Below, in pieces: positions 10,816-22,337 of a DNA stretch of 64,000 nt. A program made the position numbers and the translations under genes. The notes below the pieces were generated by a model. The model was not told the DNA's origin. It saw only the letters and a program-made list of their open reading frames with translations, and made no database searches. The first letter of the stretch is position 1. Every line of letters starts with the position of its first letter. Location: positions 65,930,755-65,994,754 of the forward strand of contig NC_057922.1 of the NCBI RefSeq assembly GCF_018873765.1, in the 5' to 3' direction. This DNA comes from Telopea speciosissima (Eukaryota > Streptophyta > Magnoliopsida > Proteales > Proteaceae).

Positions 10816-11091
10816 TGCTCATGGGGTAGTAAACCTACTCCCGCAGGGACAGTTTCAACACCTCTTCCCCCACCTTTCCCTCAAGGCATCTCGGCTGGAG
10901 AACTTCTGGCCTATGAGCGTCAGCTGGCTATTAGCAAGATGGGTGGTGCCCAGGCACTAATGCACCCACAGGCCCAACATGTTCTCAAACAGGCAGCCAT
11001 GGGTATGGGTGCTGCTGGAGCAAGCCAGGCGATCTATGATGGAGGTTTTCAGAACGTTGCCGCAACTCAGCAGCTCATGTACTACCAGTAA
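10816..11091 (+). CDS. UBP1: Oligouridylate-binding protein 1-like, last exon only
   Basis: The exon begins after a TTGCAG acceptor (10810-10815) with CSWGSKPTP, the junction that follows the third RNA-recognition motif in plant UBP1/TIA-1-like proteins. It continues with a proline-rich tract, [18 protein letters not shown] and the conserved end [20 protein letters not shown], then TAA at 11089-11091. The family binds U-rich RNA in the nucleus and stress granules. All 91 residues are open, so the exon looks intact. No RRM-coding exon was found in the 10.8 kb upstream, which is filled by the copia A and hAT elements. Either the preceding intron exceeds 10 kb, or this is a detached 3' copy. Confidence 0.8.
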   Translation, partial: CSWGSKPTPAGTVSTPLPPPFPQGISAGELLAYERQLAISKMGGAQALMHPQAQHVLKQAAMGMGAAGASQAIYDGGFQNVAATQQLMYYQ

Positions 11092-11305
11092 TAGTGAGAG
11101 AGGAGATGATACCCATTTTACCAATAACCTTGATATTTCGTTGTCTGCATTGAAGGCTTCAGAAGGCTTTCATATGGTTTTCCTTATCACTCTGGTTTGT
11201 TGTTAAATTTTTCCTTGTGTGCTTGCCTTGTATGGATATAGTTTGTAGTTAAAACTAGGGCGTTTAGTGAGAACAGCAGTGATACTTGAAAGGCTTCTTT
11301 TTATA

Positions 11306-11341
<36 letters not shown>

Positions 11342-11615
11342 CATGATGGTTTGTCTTCTCCTCATGAAGGTTTCTGAATCTGCTTCCTGGATGATTTAGC
11401 TGAATATCAGGTTTTAGAAGTTTATTTTTCCTGTTTACAGTTAATTTTTTTTTTCCTAGTTGCTTATTATATGGTCCTCCATAATGTTCGTTGTACCTAA
11501 TTTGGAAAGAGTGGAGAGACGGTTTAATATAACGATTGTTGGATGTGTATTAATGAACTCTTTTTGTTACTTTTTTTCATTTTCCTATAATTGTTGCCTT
11601 TCTTTTCTGCTGGAA
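11092..11615 (+). other. Probable 3' UTR/downstream of UBP1-like gene, with (ATT)n
   Basis: T-rich sequence typical of plant 3' UTRs follows the stop codon. A (TTA)n microsatellite occupies about 11309-11340. No clear AATAAA was seen. Confidence 0.45.
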
Positions 11616-11623
11616 ATGTCTTC

Positions 11624-11958
11624 CAGGGATTTAGGTAAAACCCGACCCTTGGTCAATATGGTAAAAAAGATAAGTGAATTTTTGATCTGGAATATCATAT
11701 CATTATGTATCACTATTGGCTGAGATGATCAGTGGTGACATACTGATACAGTATTGATATGTATCGGCTGATATGGTCAAAATGATACATTATCGGTATT
11801 GTTATCGGCTGATATGATTGTCCATGATCGATACTGATAGGCATTGATACCCGGGTGATATGATCAATAAGTGAGTTTTTGATTTGGTATCCACCTGATA
11901 AGGACCATCTGTATCGGGTTGGGACAGATAGGGATATTGATACTGTACTAAAACCATA
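11624..11958. mobile_element. 335-bp hAT-like MITE with GATA/ATCGG repeats
   Basis: Ends CAGGGATTTAGGTAAAAC (left) and TATGGTTTTAGTACAG (right, reverse complement), matching at most positions. Flanked by ATGTCTTC (11616-11623) and ATGTCTAC (11959-11966), an 8-bp duplication with one mismatch. The interior is almost entirely degenerate GATA, ATCGGCTGATA and TGATAC repeats. Non-coding. Confidence 0.7.
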
Positions 11959-11966
11959 ATGTCTAC

Positions 11967-13439
11967 TGATTAGTAGGAAGAGTACTGAGAAATTAAGTAT
12001 TATCACATGGTTTTGTTACTATTTATTCGATGCTTTTGCGATGGAATAGCACTAGTTTGAAAGAATATAAATGTGAATGCGAATTATGGCTGGACCACTA
12101 TTGTATTTTGCCTTCTTACTTGTTGCATTGACAGCTGTGGTGGTGCATTTTTTTGGTGGATGACTCTGACTGACTAGGTGTGTAATAATTTATAAAAAAA
12201 AAAACAAAAAAAACTAGGTAAGTGTAATAACAGATATATGAATAGAACTGCTATCATTCAATGGAATTCTTGCTTGGGTCTCTCCCTTTCCAATCATATC
12301 GTGGGAATGGAATGGAATGATGGGGTCATTTCTATCTATTATAGCCACCAAAAACCTAATAAATCAAAACTGAGGTTCCTCTGGCTGCCTTGGGAAATAA
12401 TAAAAAGCGACCAAGAATCCCGTAGAAGTCAGAAAGTTCGAGGTTGGACTGCCATTAGGTAGTGGGAAGTGGAATACCTCCCGAGTCCATTAAGAAATGT
12501 CTTGAGATTGTATGCGGTTTTTTCTTGATTACTCCGAATGAATGGGAATGTAACGATATAAACTACGGACAGGTAAACCTTAATGTTCATTGGTCAGATA
12601 TTTAAGTACGTGTTTGATTGAGTAAATCCCTGGATGTTAAATCAATAGAATCATGATTTTTAATTTTGTGTAGTGTTTAGTTGATTTATGAGATGACATC
12701 TAGAGATGTACTAAAATCTAGAGATCCACCATGTACGCTAAAAATCGTGAATCTTTAGATTTCACCCTAAGAGGTGAAATCTGAAGATTCAACCCTTTGT
12801 ATAAAAACCTTTACATCTGGAGATTCAAAAAAATTGGGATTTTCCAAGTTCACGGCAACCGTTGTCGCCGTCCACAGCTATGTTGGAAATGATTCTAGAA
12901 TTTGGGCAGGTTGTCTTTTAGCAGCTGAGAACACAACGATTACCAGCAATCTTGCATATTAGGCAGCACTAAAGAGTATGCAAAGCTTGACAGAAAATGG
13001 AATTGAGAAGCTAATGACAAAGAATAACTTGGAATGGTTGCAGGGTTGAAGTAATCAAATCGTTAATCTGGTAGATTTACGTTTCAGAATCAGGTAACCA
13101 AGCAGAGAACTAAAGTAGGCATCCAGAAATTTCAAATCCACATATACTCTGATCTATGGATGTTACATCTGAATCAATGCAGACATCCAGAAATTTATGC
13201 AACTAAACGTAATGTAAGTTAATTGGGTGATGCTCTAGATTTACCTGGTAGATTTGCTTGGTGGCGTTAAAAAAATGGGGTAAATGGGGGTACCCAATGT
13301 TTTCATAAATTATAGCATAGGTGTTTGATGTTTTACATAGTGCGTTTGGGGTACCTAAATCGATTATTCAATTTATTTTCTGTTTTCAATTTTACCCTTG
13401 TAAATAATTTTTTCCTTTTACATTTAAATATAAAAACTT
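11967..13439. other. Intergenic, no gene recognised
   Basis: AT-rich. ORFs at 12238-12462 and 12774-12962 have no recognisable domain. A perfect 9-bp-arm palindrome lies at 12758-12781 (GATTTCACC/GGTGAAATC). Repeated CTAGAGAT and ACATCCAGAAATTT phrases suggest an old decayed repeat. Confidence 0.4.
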
Positions 13440-13722
13440 AGTGGGATCCACACCACCGTCCCCCTCCTCTTCTCTTTCCTGCAACCACCGGTCCCCACTC
13501 CCTGTTGCAACCCACCTGCTCCTAACCCCTGCTGCTACATAACCCACCACCATGCCCCATCCTTTCTGTCACCCCTTCTCTTTGTTCCTTCCCCTACCCT
13601 CACCCCCTGCTCAATCGCCCTCCCCCTATGACCTCCCACCCCACAGTCCGTTCCAACCCCTCCCGCTCCACTCCTAACGATCTCATCCCCATAAGGACCC
13701 CTTACCCGCCCCCGCCTTTCCT
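13440..13722. repeat. CT/CCC-rich low-complexity tract
   Basis: Strong strand bias toward C and T on the plus strand, with repeated CAACCCACC and CCCCTCC phrases. Its junction with the LTR relic at 13723 is abrupt. Confidence 0.5.
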
Positions 13723-13820
13723 TTCTTAGGATTTTGGCCATCACGACATTGTAAGCTATTTATTTATTAGCTCCTCTAAGGTTTGAAAGAGAGGCAATAA
13801 TACAATATATTGAGTCAGCA
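13723..13820 (+). repeat. copia D 5' LTR, 3' portion only
   Basis: Matches the end of the LTR at 19016-19116 (shared AGCTATTTATT, TTAGCTCCTC, GGTTTGAA, ATTGAGT) and is followed directly by a degenerate primer-binding site. The 5' part of the LTR is missing. Confidence 0.6.
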
Positions 13821-13832
13821 TGGTAGCAAAGT
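13821..13832 (+). other. Degenerate tRNA-iMet primer-binding site (copia D)
   Basis: TGGTAGCAAAGT compared with the usual copia site TGGTATCAGAGC, 9 of 12 positions equal, placed exactly at the LTR end. Confidence 0.5.
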
Positions 13833-14576
13833 CATTTGCTCTAATGAAATGTTAAACTCTTTCTGCTCCATTGAATTGCCTTAGATCGTTGCTGCTCCAC
13901 CATGCTCCCCTCTGCATCATCCTTTCTGCCAAGCATCTGCATTCACTCTACTAAATTGCTGCCCTTGCGTTCACTATCCTGGATCGCTGCAACCCGCCAG
14001 ATCCCTCAAGCACCGTTGTTTGTTGTTTTGCATCCTACTATTTGATTCGCATCCTTGCAACCCGCAACACCCAACATTCATTGTTACCCATATTTTAATC
14101 TACACTACCCATAATCTCACTAGCACCACCTATGCTCCCTGCAACCATTTACCTACCCATCCAACATTCCCTGTTACATACCGTAACTGTTATGTTATAA
14201 ACCCATCACTGCCTACAACTATCAAGCACCTTCCCACATCATCTTATACCATCTCCTATTCACCATCCTGCATCATCTACTCTCCGTATTATCTTTCTTC
14301 TCTGTCTTAGTACAGTGACTACATTGGTAATGGTCAATTGCATATGGGCAATGCACGGTAAGAGACTCCCCATCTCTACAGTTGGTACCTCTTTTTATTC
14401 ACTCTTGCCGGATCTTTTAAATTGTCTGACATTTTACATATTCCTCCATTTCCAAGCCTTTGCTTTTCATTCAAAAATTTGTCACTGAGAATGGTGTTTA
14501 TTTTGAATTTTACCCTTTCATTTTCCTGTTTAGGATTAGGTCACGCTTGACACTCTTCTTTTCGGACTGAGTAGCA
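13833..14576 (+). other. copia D leader/gag relic grading into viral segment
   Basis: C-rich sequence with CAACCC and CATC repeats. The ORF at 14020-14310 has no recognisable domain. The junction between retrotransposon leader and pararetroviral sequence lies somewhere in 14330-14576 and cannot be placed by eye. Confidence 0.3.
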
Positions 14577-15422
14577 ATGGCCTTTACACACTGTTCATTT
14601 GTCCATCCTCCGCTTCTCCATCTATCCGATACCGAGTTCGACGGATTTGACTCCATCTACCCTCTTTTCCAATCTAACTCTCTACCCCAACCATTACTAC
14701 CGACTACTAAGGTTTTGCTACCCTTAGCTCCCTTATATGTAATCCCTACCACATGGGATCGTCCAGTCAAGATTATTGGATATTTTGATACTGGCGCTAC
14801 CATGACCATCCTAGCACCACATGTGTTATCCTCATGCTGTTGGAAACCTCATAAACAATATTTCACTGTAGCCGATGGAAAAACCTTTTCAGTAGACCTC
14901 ATTTCTAAAGACCCAGTCAAATTCAAGATCTTTCCTACTTTGGTCATTAGCCATAGAGTCCTAGGATCCTCTCTACGCTACCGTGATGCTCTTATTGGTT
15001 TTGATCTTCTCAGCAAGCTCCCTTCTCTTCAATGGAGCGCTCATGGTCTAACCTATAAGAAGCAATTCCTCCCTTGGACATTAGTTTCAAACCTTTTTCT
15101 AACAGTTCCTTTTGCAGATATTAAGCAACAGCTGATCTTTCAATGTTGTGCTGATTCTCACACAGAATTCCTTACTAAGTGTGATCATCCTTTATGGCAG
15201 AATCCGCAATTCTTCATCAAGCTCCCTTTAAAAAAGAATGAAGATGCAAATCCAACCAAAGTCAGTCATACAGGCATGAACCCGTCCCATCTCACTCTTG
15301 CTCGTGAAGAAGTCACCTTCCTGCAAGCTCAAAGCCGCATTGAACCAACATCCTCTCTGTGGGCATGTAAGCATTTTATGCCAATAAGAGAGCGGAACAA
15401 TCCAGAGGCAAACTCAAGCTAG
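14577..15422 (+). pseudogene. Endogenous pararetrovirus (Caulimoviridae-like): aspartic protease and start of reverse transcriptase
   Basis: An open segment with a retroviral-type aspartic protease motif (DTGAT, near codon 70). It is followed by a spacer and the N-terminal part of a reverse transcriptase like those of plant pararetroviruses. It stops inside the fingers region, where a frame change is needed to continue. No coat or movement protein sequence was recognised upstream, so the segment starts partway through the polyprotein. Assignment to Caulimoviridae rather than Ty3/gypsy rests on the RNase H region and the absence of integrase downstream. An integrated, decayed copy; not a functional gene. 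Confidence 0.7.
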
Positions 15423-16606
15423 TCATCAATTATCAACCACTCAATGCTTTCCTAGCAGATGACAATTTCCTTTGCCAACCAGAGCGACCCTTATGCTACA
15501 ACTTTCAGAAGCAACAATCTTCAGTAAGTTTGATTTAAAAGCAGGATTTTGGCAACTTGGGATTCACTCAGATGACAGACCCAAGACAGGTTTTTGCATT
15601 CCTAGCTACCATTTCCATTGGAATGTCATGCCATTTGGTCTCAAGATCGCCCCATCTCTCTTCCAGAAGGCAATGATGAAAATTTATGCACCCATCCAGT
15701 CCCAAACACTTATCTACATTGATGATATCCTTCTTTTCTCCAAGACAAAAGAAGAGCATCAACAGTTACTTGCTCAATTCCATGCCATCATTGTATAATA
15801 TGGTATCATGCTCTCACAAAAAAGATGGAAATCGGAGTTCCCAAAATAGATTTCCTTGGTGTCACAATTAACAAAGGAAAATATGAACTTCAACCTCATA
15901 TTGGGAAATCTCTCCTTCAGTTCCCTGATGGTCCCCTCACAGTGCAACAGCTTAGCAATTCCTTGGTATTATCAACTATATGACTGAGTTCATTCCAAAT
16001 CAGACTCAGCATACAAGACCGGCCCTAAACAACCTTCTTAAGAAGAAGCCCCCACCATGGTCAGCATTACATACCAATGCAGTCAAGACTCTCAGAGATA
16101 TTGCCCAGTATCTCCCCCCTCTACAAATTCCTTCTACAGGTCTCAGAATTTTGCAGACAGATGCAAGTGATGAACAATGGGTGGCAGTTCTCTTAGAAGC
16201 AAAGGATGGTACCAGACAAGTCTATGGTTATAGAAGTGCACAATTCAAACCATGAGAACAACATTATCATTCCACCTTCAAAGAAATATTGTCAGTCATG
16301 CGAGGGATTGAAAAATTCCAATTCTACCTCATTGGTCATACATTCGAGGTCGAGATGGACATGTCTTCCTTCTCCAAGATGCTTTAGTTTAAGCAAAAGG
16401 TTCTCCCTGAACCACAGCTTTTCTGTTGGGCAAACTGGTTTTTACAATGGTCTTTTAAGGTCAAGCATATCAAAGGCAAAGATAATATTCTTGCAGATTT
16501 TCTCTCCAGAACAAAAAGACCAATCCACTCGTCTATCCCTGTTTTTATGTATGCCACTCTGGCATTCCTCTCGTTCTTGTGCTTCATCTTCCCAACCCAC
16601 TACGGA
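15423..16606 (+). pseudogene. Endogenous pararetrovirus: reverse transcriptase and RNase H, broken
   Basis: Reverse transcriptase palm with the YIDDI catalytic box (near 15715), thumb, connection and RNase H with the TDASD motif (near 16156). The region needs several frame changes and has stops near 15798, 15975 and 16255, so it is inactive. The connection pattern and RNase H motif order resemble Caulimoviridae such as petuvirus- or florendovirus-like endogenous elements. The genus cannot be fixed without a phylogeny. No integrase follows, as expected for a pararetrovirus. Confidence 0.75.
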
Positions 16607-17480
16607 TGAACCAGGACCATCTGAGCCACCACCACCAGATCCCCCCTTACTTGATGTTGTGCACCTTCTACCCGTTCTTCCCCCAGAAGTTTATTTCGAT
16701 ATTTCTGAAAGGACCATGATGGTTACAGTACCCAAACATACCAATCCCTACTTGCAGTTCTTGTCCACAAATATGGTCTCCAATATAATTGGATGGTTTG
16801 TCATCCAGATTATCCATACCTCACTCTTTTCACCATTTCACAGTTCTATATGTTTGAAAAAGAGTTCGTGGTATTCTTTTGGCATCTGTTAGTTTTTCAC
16901 AAAATTTTCATGTGTTTTTCCATCCTTGGTCTCATCCATTATTTACGATGGTCCTCCTCCCGATACAGGTTACCGTCCAGGAACAACACTTTTCTCCGTC
17001 TTGAAGTTTCTTTTCACTTTACAAGATTTCTCTAAGTCTTTGCTCCTATAACTCATTGGATAAATGTTCTGTCCAGCCTTCCGCATGACAACCTCTTTGT
17101 CACTATTGAGCATTGAGCATCTTCATCCTGATCTTGTTGAGCCCCCAATCCTTGACCAGCATCTCATAACCTACAGCCCTTCTTTCTCCATCCTTGGAAC
17201 CAGTGATGATGATCTCTTTGCCCAACGTGATGAAAATGATTCCACACGAGACAAATGGAAGCAATTCATGCGCAACATGTGCATAGAAAATCAGGTGGAA
17301 CCTGCTACTTCACCTCCCTCACTTATTGATTCTACTCGCACTGCATGGGATGCCAATAATGAATTACAACACCTAATGATCCGTCACATCATGAGGCACC
17401 ATGTAGAATATGAGATTCACCAATACTTCCACTATGGCACAGGTCTCGATTCCTCCAACAGCCCCGAAACAGATTAAAGT
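16607..17480 (+). pseudogene. Downstream viral ORF region, function unknown
   Basis: A proline-rich tract (about 16600-16680) follows RNase H and is then broken. An open segment at 17064-17477 (137 codons) has an acidic, serine-rich middle and no recognised domain. Its position between RNase H and a promoter-like intergenic region suits the accessory ORF some endogenous caulimovirids carry. The position is seen; the function is not known. Confidence 0.4.
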
Positions 17481-17589
17481 AGTTTAATTTGTCGTGTCAT
17501 GTATGCTTTAATAATATGTTTTGTATTCGTCCGTGTGTTGTAATACATCCGGATTCCAGTTGTTGTTAAGTCCATCCTTGTGTCTTTGT

Positions 17590-17640
17590 AATGGCTATAT
17601 ATAGCCTATTTCCTTGATGTATTGGATAATCTGAAGTCTA
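17590..17640 (+). promoter_or_regulatory. Pararetroviral pregenomic-RNA-type promoter (TATA) region
   Basis: CTATATATAG at 17595-17604 in a TATA context, followed by a pyrimidine/AT-rich leader start. It lies in the intergenic region after the last viral ORF, where plant pararetroviruses place the promoter for full-length RNA. Confidence 0.45.
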
Positions 17641-18185
17641 TCAATATATTATTGGTATTGAGTACACCACTTTAGACGGTTAACATCACTGCCTTGGTCA
17701 TCCTCATGAGCATGCTCTTCATCAGACCTTGAGTCAAAAATAAATTGCCTTAATCGTCTACAAGGCTTAGTCGTGTTTGTTTTGCCAACCAATTTGGCAA
17801 GGCTAGTAGGCTTTATTAAAAGTTTCTGAATCATGTAGTTTGTCCCTTTAGAGTTTATTTTTAACAAGGCCTAGGGGCCTGCCCCAATTCCCCCTATTAA
17901 TAGACATCGATATTTTCTCTTGTTCACAAATCTAAAGTATTTTCTGTTTTTACCAGATTTCAATCCCTTGTCGAGTGCTAATTCTCTTGCAAATAAAACC
18001 AGTTTCAAATTGAGTAGGGCGGTGAGTTTCGCATACTCAATCCATTATTTGCTAAAATTGGCATATCTCAGTCTATCATGCCCACACACTCATGATCAAT
18101 AAGGTTCTATTGAGCGACAAAATTGTCATATTAATGTTGAAATTGGTCTCTCTTCCGACACATAGTTTTGTCCCTTAACAATACT
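17641..18185. other. Junction region between viral segment and copia D, no gene recognised
   Basis: A minus-strand open segment at 17649-17867 has a basic N-terminal half and an acidic C-terminal half with no recognised domain. Otherwise AT-rich. The exact viral/retrotransposon boundary is not visible. Confidence 0.3.
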
Positions 18186-18189
18186 GGCA

Positions 18190-18876
18190 CTTTGCTCTTA
18201 AGACCATGATCTATTTCATCAATAGAATGCCCTCTAGAGTCCCCATGGTCTCTCTCCCTATTAACTTGCTTATAATTGCTTCCCTAATTACAAGTTTCTC
18301 AAGATCTCTTTGGTTGTCTTTGCTTTCCATTTCTCCGACCCTATCACTCTCACAAAATGGATTTTTGTTTTTCACCATGCATTTTCTTAGGGTATAGTCC
18401 TTCCTATGTCGGATTCCAATGCATGATATTACCTCCAAATGCATTTACATTGTTCGTCATGTTCAGTTTGATGAGAGTTCATACCCCTTATCTAGTCCTT
18501 CCATTCTTTGTCGGCCTCTTATCCAATTAGTCTCATCTCTCGACCCCTGGGCTACAGTTCCTTCCTTGATACCCGCCCCCAACAACCTACACTCTTTCCA
18601 CTTCCAAGCCCCTTACCTCTCCTACTCGGCTCCATCTAACCTCAACCCACAACCTTCCCCGCGTAGGACCTCACTGATCCCCACCGTGGCCGCTAGCACA
18701 CCAGTGTCATTCCTTCTTCTACCACTTCTGCATCGTCGTCCTCCCCATCCTCTCTTCATCAACCTCTTGCCCACCTCATTGGAAAGAATTCCAAACTCCC
18801 ACCAAAGACATGACCCTCTCACAAATCTCTACACTATACCATTCATCCACCTAGATGACCTTCAACTTGATGGGGG
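18190..18876 (+). pseudogene. copia D integrase fragment
   Basis: Readable integrase pieces: FINRMPSRV near 18215 and FLGYSPSYVGFQCHD near 18385, then RHVQFDESSYP near 18455, which is the usual end of the copia integrase core. A proline/serine-rich linker runs to 18920. Reverse transcriptase and RNase H are missing: the LTR follows directly, so the element is internally deleted. Confidence 0.7.
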
Positions 18877-19116
18877 TGTATTAATGAATCATATCGCATG
18901 CAATCTCTTCAAGAGAGATTGAGTTGTGTTTTGAACATGACACTTGTATATGTTTCTTATTAGCTACATCTCTTGTATAAGTTTCCTATTTCAATTGTAT
19001 TATTTTCCTTACTTTACAATTCTTAGCCATCAAGGCAAAGACACTGAAAGCTATTTATTCATTCATTAGCTCCTCCATGGTTTGAAGAGTGAGCAAATAA
19101 TACATATTGAGTTATC
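18877..19116 (+). repeat. copia D 3' LTR
   Basis: Starts TGTATTAATG after a TGGGGG purine tract and ends near 19116, where it matches the 5' LTR relic at 13723-13820. Carries an 8-bp inverted repeat CAATCTCT/AGAGATTG (18901-18921) 24 bp from its start. Confidence 0.6.
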
Positions 19117-19560
19117 AAATTTGTTCATTATTAGCTCCTCCGATCCAGTGGGAGTATATATATTTGGTGTTCTTCAAGTTGTTAGATCATCAATGACAGT
19201 CTACCTAATTTGCAACCTTTCCCCCATGAATACTAAACTGAACCACAAATTGATCCGAAGATGATGATGTAGATCAACAAACAGGACAATACTAACCATA
19301 TATGCACATATATATTATGTAAGATAAAGTTAAAATTTCATTTCATCCATCGAGCCATTGTTTATGTTACAGACTAAAGAGTTTAAAAAAAAAAGAAACA
19401 AAAATTTTCTCCTGAGTGATTCATCTTTCTCTCTTGTAAAAGTAGTATATAATTATATAGTATGTATTTGATAAAGAGTACTAAACTATACTCCTGGATC
19501 ATCGTTGCTGTCGCCGTTGGAATGGATACTAAGCTAGCTAACATGTCGACTCGTAGCAGG

Positions 19561-19563
<3 letters not shown>

Positions 19564-19605
<42 letters not shown>

Positions 19606-19627
19606 GGCTAGCTAGCTAGCTAGCTAG
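19564..19627. repeat. (AGT)n and (CTAG)n microsatellites
   Basis: Thirteen or so AGT units (19564-19603) followed by GCTA/CTAG units (19607-19627). The second tract overlaps the stop codon of the FLZ gene. Confidence 0.9.
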
Positions 19628-20388
19628 GCGGCGATGATACCAGGAGAGAAGAGTTGGTCCCGAATGGGATTGTTAGTATAGGGAGAAGCAGAGAGATCTG
19701 CAGGTCGTGAAGCTTCAGCTCTGCATTTCTCTTTCCTCTCATCAGTTACTATCTGTTGGTATCGGCACTCTGGGCTACAGAACGCCTTCTCTCCCCTGCA
19801 AATTCATATATTTATATATTAATTTATATGTTTTCATTACTTTACAAATTAATTCCTTTGCTAATCAATTGAAAGAGAGAGAGAGAGAGAGAGAGGAGTG
19901 AAGGGTTACCTGTACATATAGATATCTTTGCCATGGAGCTTTTTCCGGCACAGATGGCATGAACTAAGGAAGTCTGGTGTCAGAAACGCCGGAATCTCTA
20001 GGTTGGCAGAGACTACACCACCACATTCAGGCGGTGACAAGCAAAAGACACTACTTTTACGTCGTCTTTCATAGTCATCAACATCAGCATCTGCTCCTAC
20101 TCGTGGTCGAGGTCTGGACGTAGCAGTGGGTTTTGTACAATTTAGACCACCACCACGGACGACGATGGGAATAGGGTCAGAGCGGTTGCGGTTGAGATTG
20201 AGATTGAGGCTGCCCACGAAGAATTTGGCCAGGATTTCACCTTGTCCGACTCCGGCCCCGGATTTCTCCATGGCGGCAACGATACCCAAACCCACAGCAC
20301 CTGCTACTTGTTCACAATTCTTCTTCTTCATGCCGCCGTAGCTACCTCTCGGTGACGGTGACCGGAGGATGCTCTTCGGGCTTGTCAT
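19624..20388 (-). CDS. FCS-like zinc finger (FLZ, DUF581) protein
   Basis: Two exons on the minus strand: 20388-19910 and 19795-19624, joined by GT (19909-19908) and AG (19797-19796); about 216 residues. The C-terminal FLZ domain spans the intron: CHLCRKKLHGKDIYMYR then GEKAFCSPECR, giving the C-x2-C...C-S-x2-C zinc-binding pattern. The short N-terminal motif CEQVAGAVGLGIVAAM is common in this family. FLZ proteins act as adaptors for the SnRK1 energy-sensing kinase. The start at 20388 (MTSPKSIL) is chosen because the longer frame to 20460 only adds translated (GA)n repeat. A (GA)n tract sits in the leader (20410-20443) and another in the intron (19873-19893). The gene appears intact. Confidence 0.85.
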
Positions 20389-20405
20389 CTCCTCCTCCGG
20401 AACAC

Positions 20406-20448
<43 letters not shown>

Positions 20449-20765
20449 CCTAGAGAGCAATCTTGAAAATTAATTAAACAGTACTGATTCTCTTGCAGGA
20501 TCTCCTCGATCTTCTTCTGATTCCTCTCCTTAATTAGATTAATCTGCTCTCTTTCTCCACCACTCACCAGGGGATCGGAGAGGCTGTGTAGTAGTAGTGG
20601 TCTACCAGCTGGATCTCTCTCTCTCCCTCTATGTATTGGATCGGATGCTCTCTCCTCTTCTCCAATATATGAAAGGGAAAAAGATGGAAAGAGGAATTGA
20701 ATATACGAAGGAGAGAAATAGAAATAGAGCGCTACAGCCCATGGTTTTCTTGGTTTTGTCTGCAA
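20389..20765 (-). promoter_or_regulatory. 5' leader/promoter side of FLZ gene
   Basis: Contains the (CT)n tract 20410-20443 (GA on the transcript) and other CT-rich stretches. GA-rich leaders are common in plant transcription units. The 126-codon ORF here is mostly repeat translation. No TATA box could be picked with confidence. Confidence 0.35.
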
Positions 20766-20999
20766 TTATAAGGTAATCGATTGATTGTGACGATGCCTTG
20801 TCCTTGCCTGCCCTTCCCTCTTCCCTACGTATGACGTCATTTCCCAATAATTCTTTCTTTTTCGTCCATGTCCCATGGCCCCCACACTCCACTCTTGACT
20901 CTTCTCCAGCCCACTCTCCAATAGAGACGAGACAAGAGTGAGAGAGAGAGACTGATAGGGAAAAGCGTGAAAGAGATTGATTTGATTAATTAATAGTAT

Positions 21000-22290
21000 A
21001 CAATTAATTAAATAAATGGGGTTACATCCAATAATATAATGGAGTAAATTAAGGTCCATACATTTGGATTCTACATGAAACCATACACCTCCAGAATGTA
21101 TTTGTCGATACCACAAATTGGTATAAGTATTGTATAGGTATCGTCTATACATAATGCACTACTAATACAAAAAAAAAAAAGAGGCAAGGATGAGGGTGGA
21201 TGATGTGGTATCAAGCTCTCGTATGAGAATTATTCTTGTACGTTGTTAGGCATACAAATAGAATCTAAGAGAGTGTGGATTCCATCTATGCACATACGAG
21301 AATGATTCTCATGCGAGAACCTCAACCATTTTTTTTGAAGGGAGAGGGGAGAGATTGGTAAAAAAGTACAAAATAGAATGTGAGTGTCCAAGTGGTTGAA
21401 CCCAATTCCATTCTCAATTCAAATTAATTTTCCGACATTGAGTATCTGATTCTGATTTTTGACCCAAAATTCACAAAGAAAAACGCACACAACCATTGAT
21501 ATAACTAATAGACGATATTATATCGGTCACTGCCAATATTGATACTGATATCGATCCTGATTTTAAAATAGATTAGTAATATGAGAACAATTGGAGATCA
21601 AAAAATAATTTTTTAAATGTATTGGCTCTGTTGTAGTATTGACGATATTGACTGAGACGCCCACAGGATGAATACCAAAATTTAAAACCGTGGGAACTAA
21701 TAAGGAACAACCGCACAAACCACAACCAAACACAAACCCACCAGGGCTGACCCAGCCCTGTTTCCATTTCCAATGTTGGATGATCGGTGGCGTTAGCCCC
21801 TCCCTACCCATGCTGAGCCTGAGCCTGAGGACACAGCCCACTCTAGTCTCTACTCATGCCGGCAGCCGGCCGAGGACACACTGATTGGATTCTTTCTTAT
21901 AATTTGTTTGGTAAAAGGAAAGAATTGAGGGACAAAATTAAAGGGAACCATTTTTTAGTTTTGATACTCTTTTTATTTTGTCTCAACTCCTAAAAGCTGA
22001 CAGCTGGGTTGGGTCACTTTTTTTTTTTGATAAAAGGATTGGGTCACTGACTCACTTGGGTGGCATTTTGCTTCGACTTAATTCTCATTTAAATCCTCAA
22101 TCATTGCTATACAAAAATCCACACTCCTTTCTGACTCCTTTCTCTATAGCACTGGACCTATTGGTTACTATACAAAAATCCACACTCCTTCGAGGAGAGG
22201 GATTCTTACGAGGGCGTGTAAGAAAGAATCCTCACATTACAATCAATGAAAGATTGGTAGATGGTTGCTATTCATTTTTCATTCAAAATT
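21000..22290. other. Intergenic, repeat debris
   Basis: Degenerate GATA/ATCG repeats at 21500-21690 end with TTTAAAACCGTG, resembling the ends of the hAT-like family, but no partner end or duplication was found. A CCACACTCC.TTTC phrase repeats near 22115 and 22180. No gene recognised. Confidence 0.35.
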
Positions 22291-22298
22291 CGAATTTG

Positions 22299-22303
22299 GA
22301 ATT

Positions 22304-22337
<34 letters not shown>

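Noticed and set aside
11713..12006. Minus ORF in the GATA-repeat element
   Set aside because: Translation of degenerate GATA repeats; no domain.
20389..20460. Start of the FLZ protein at 20460
   Set aside because: The added residues are only translated (GA)n microsatellite; the ATG at 20388 is more likely.
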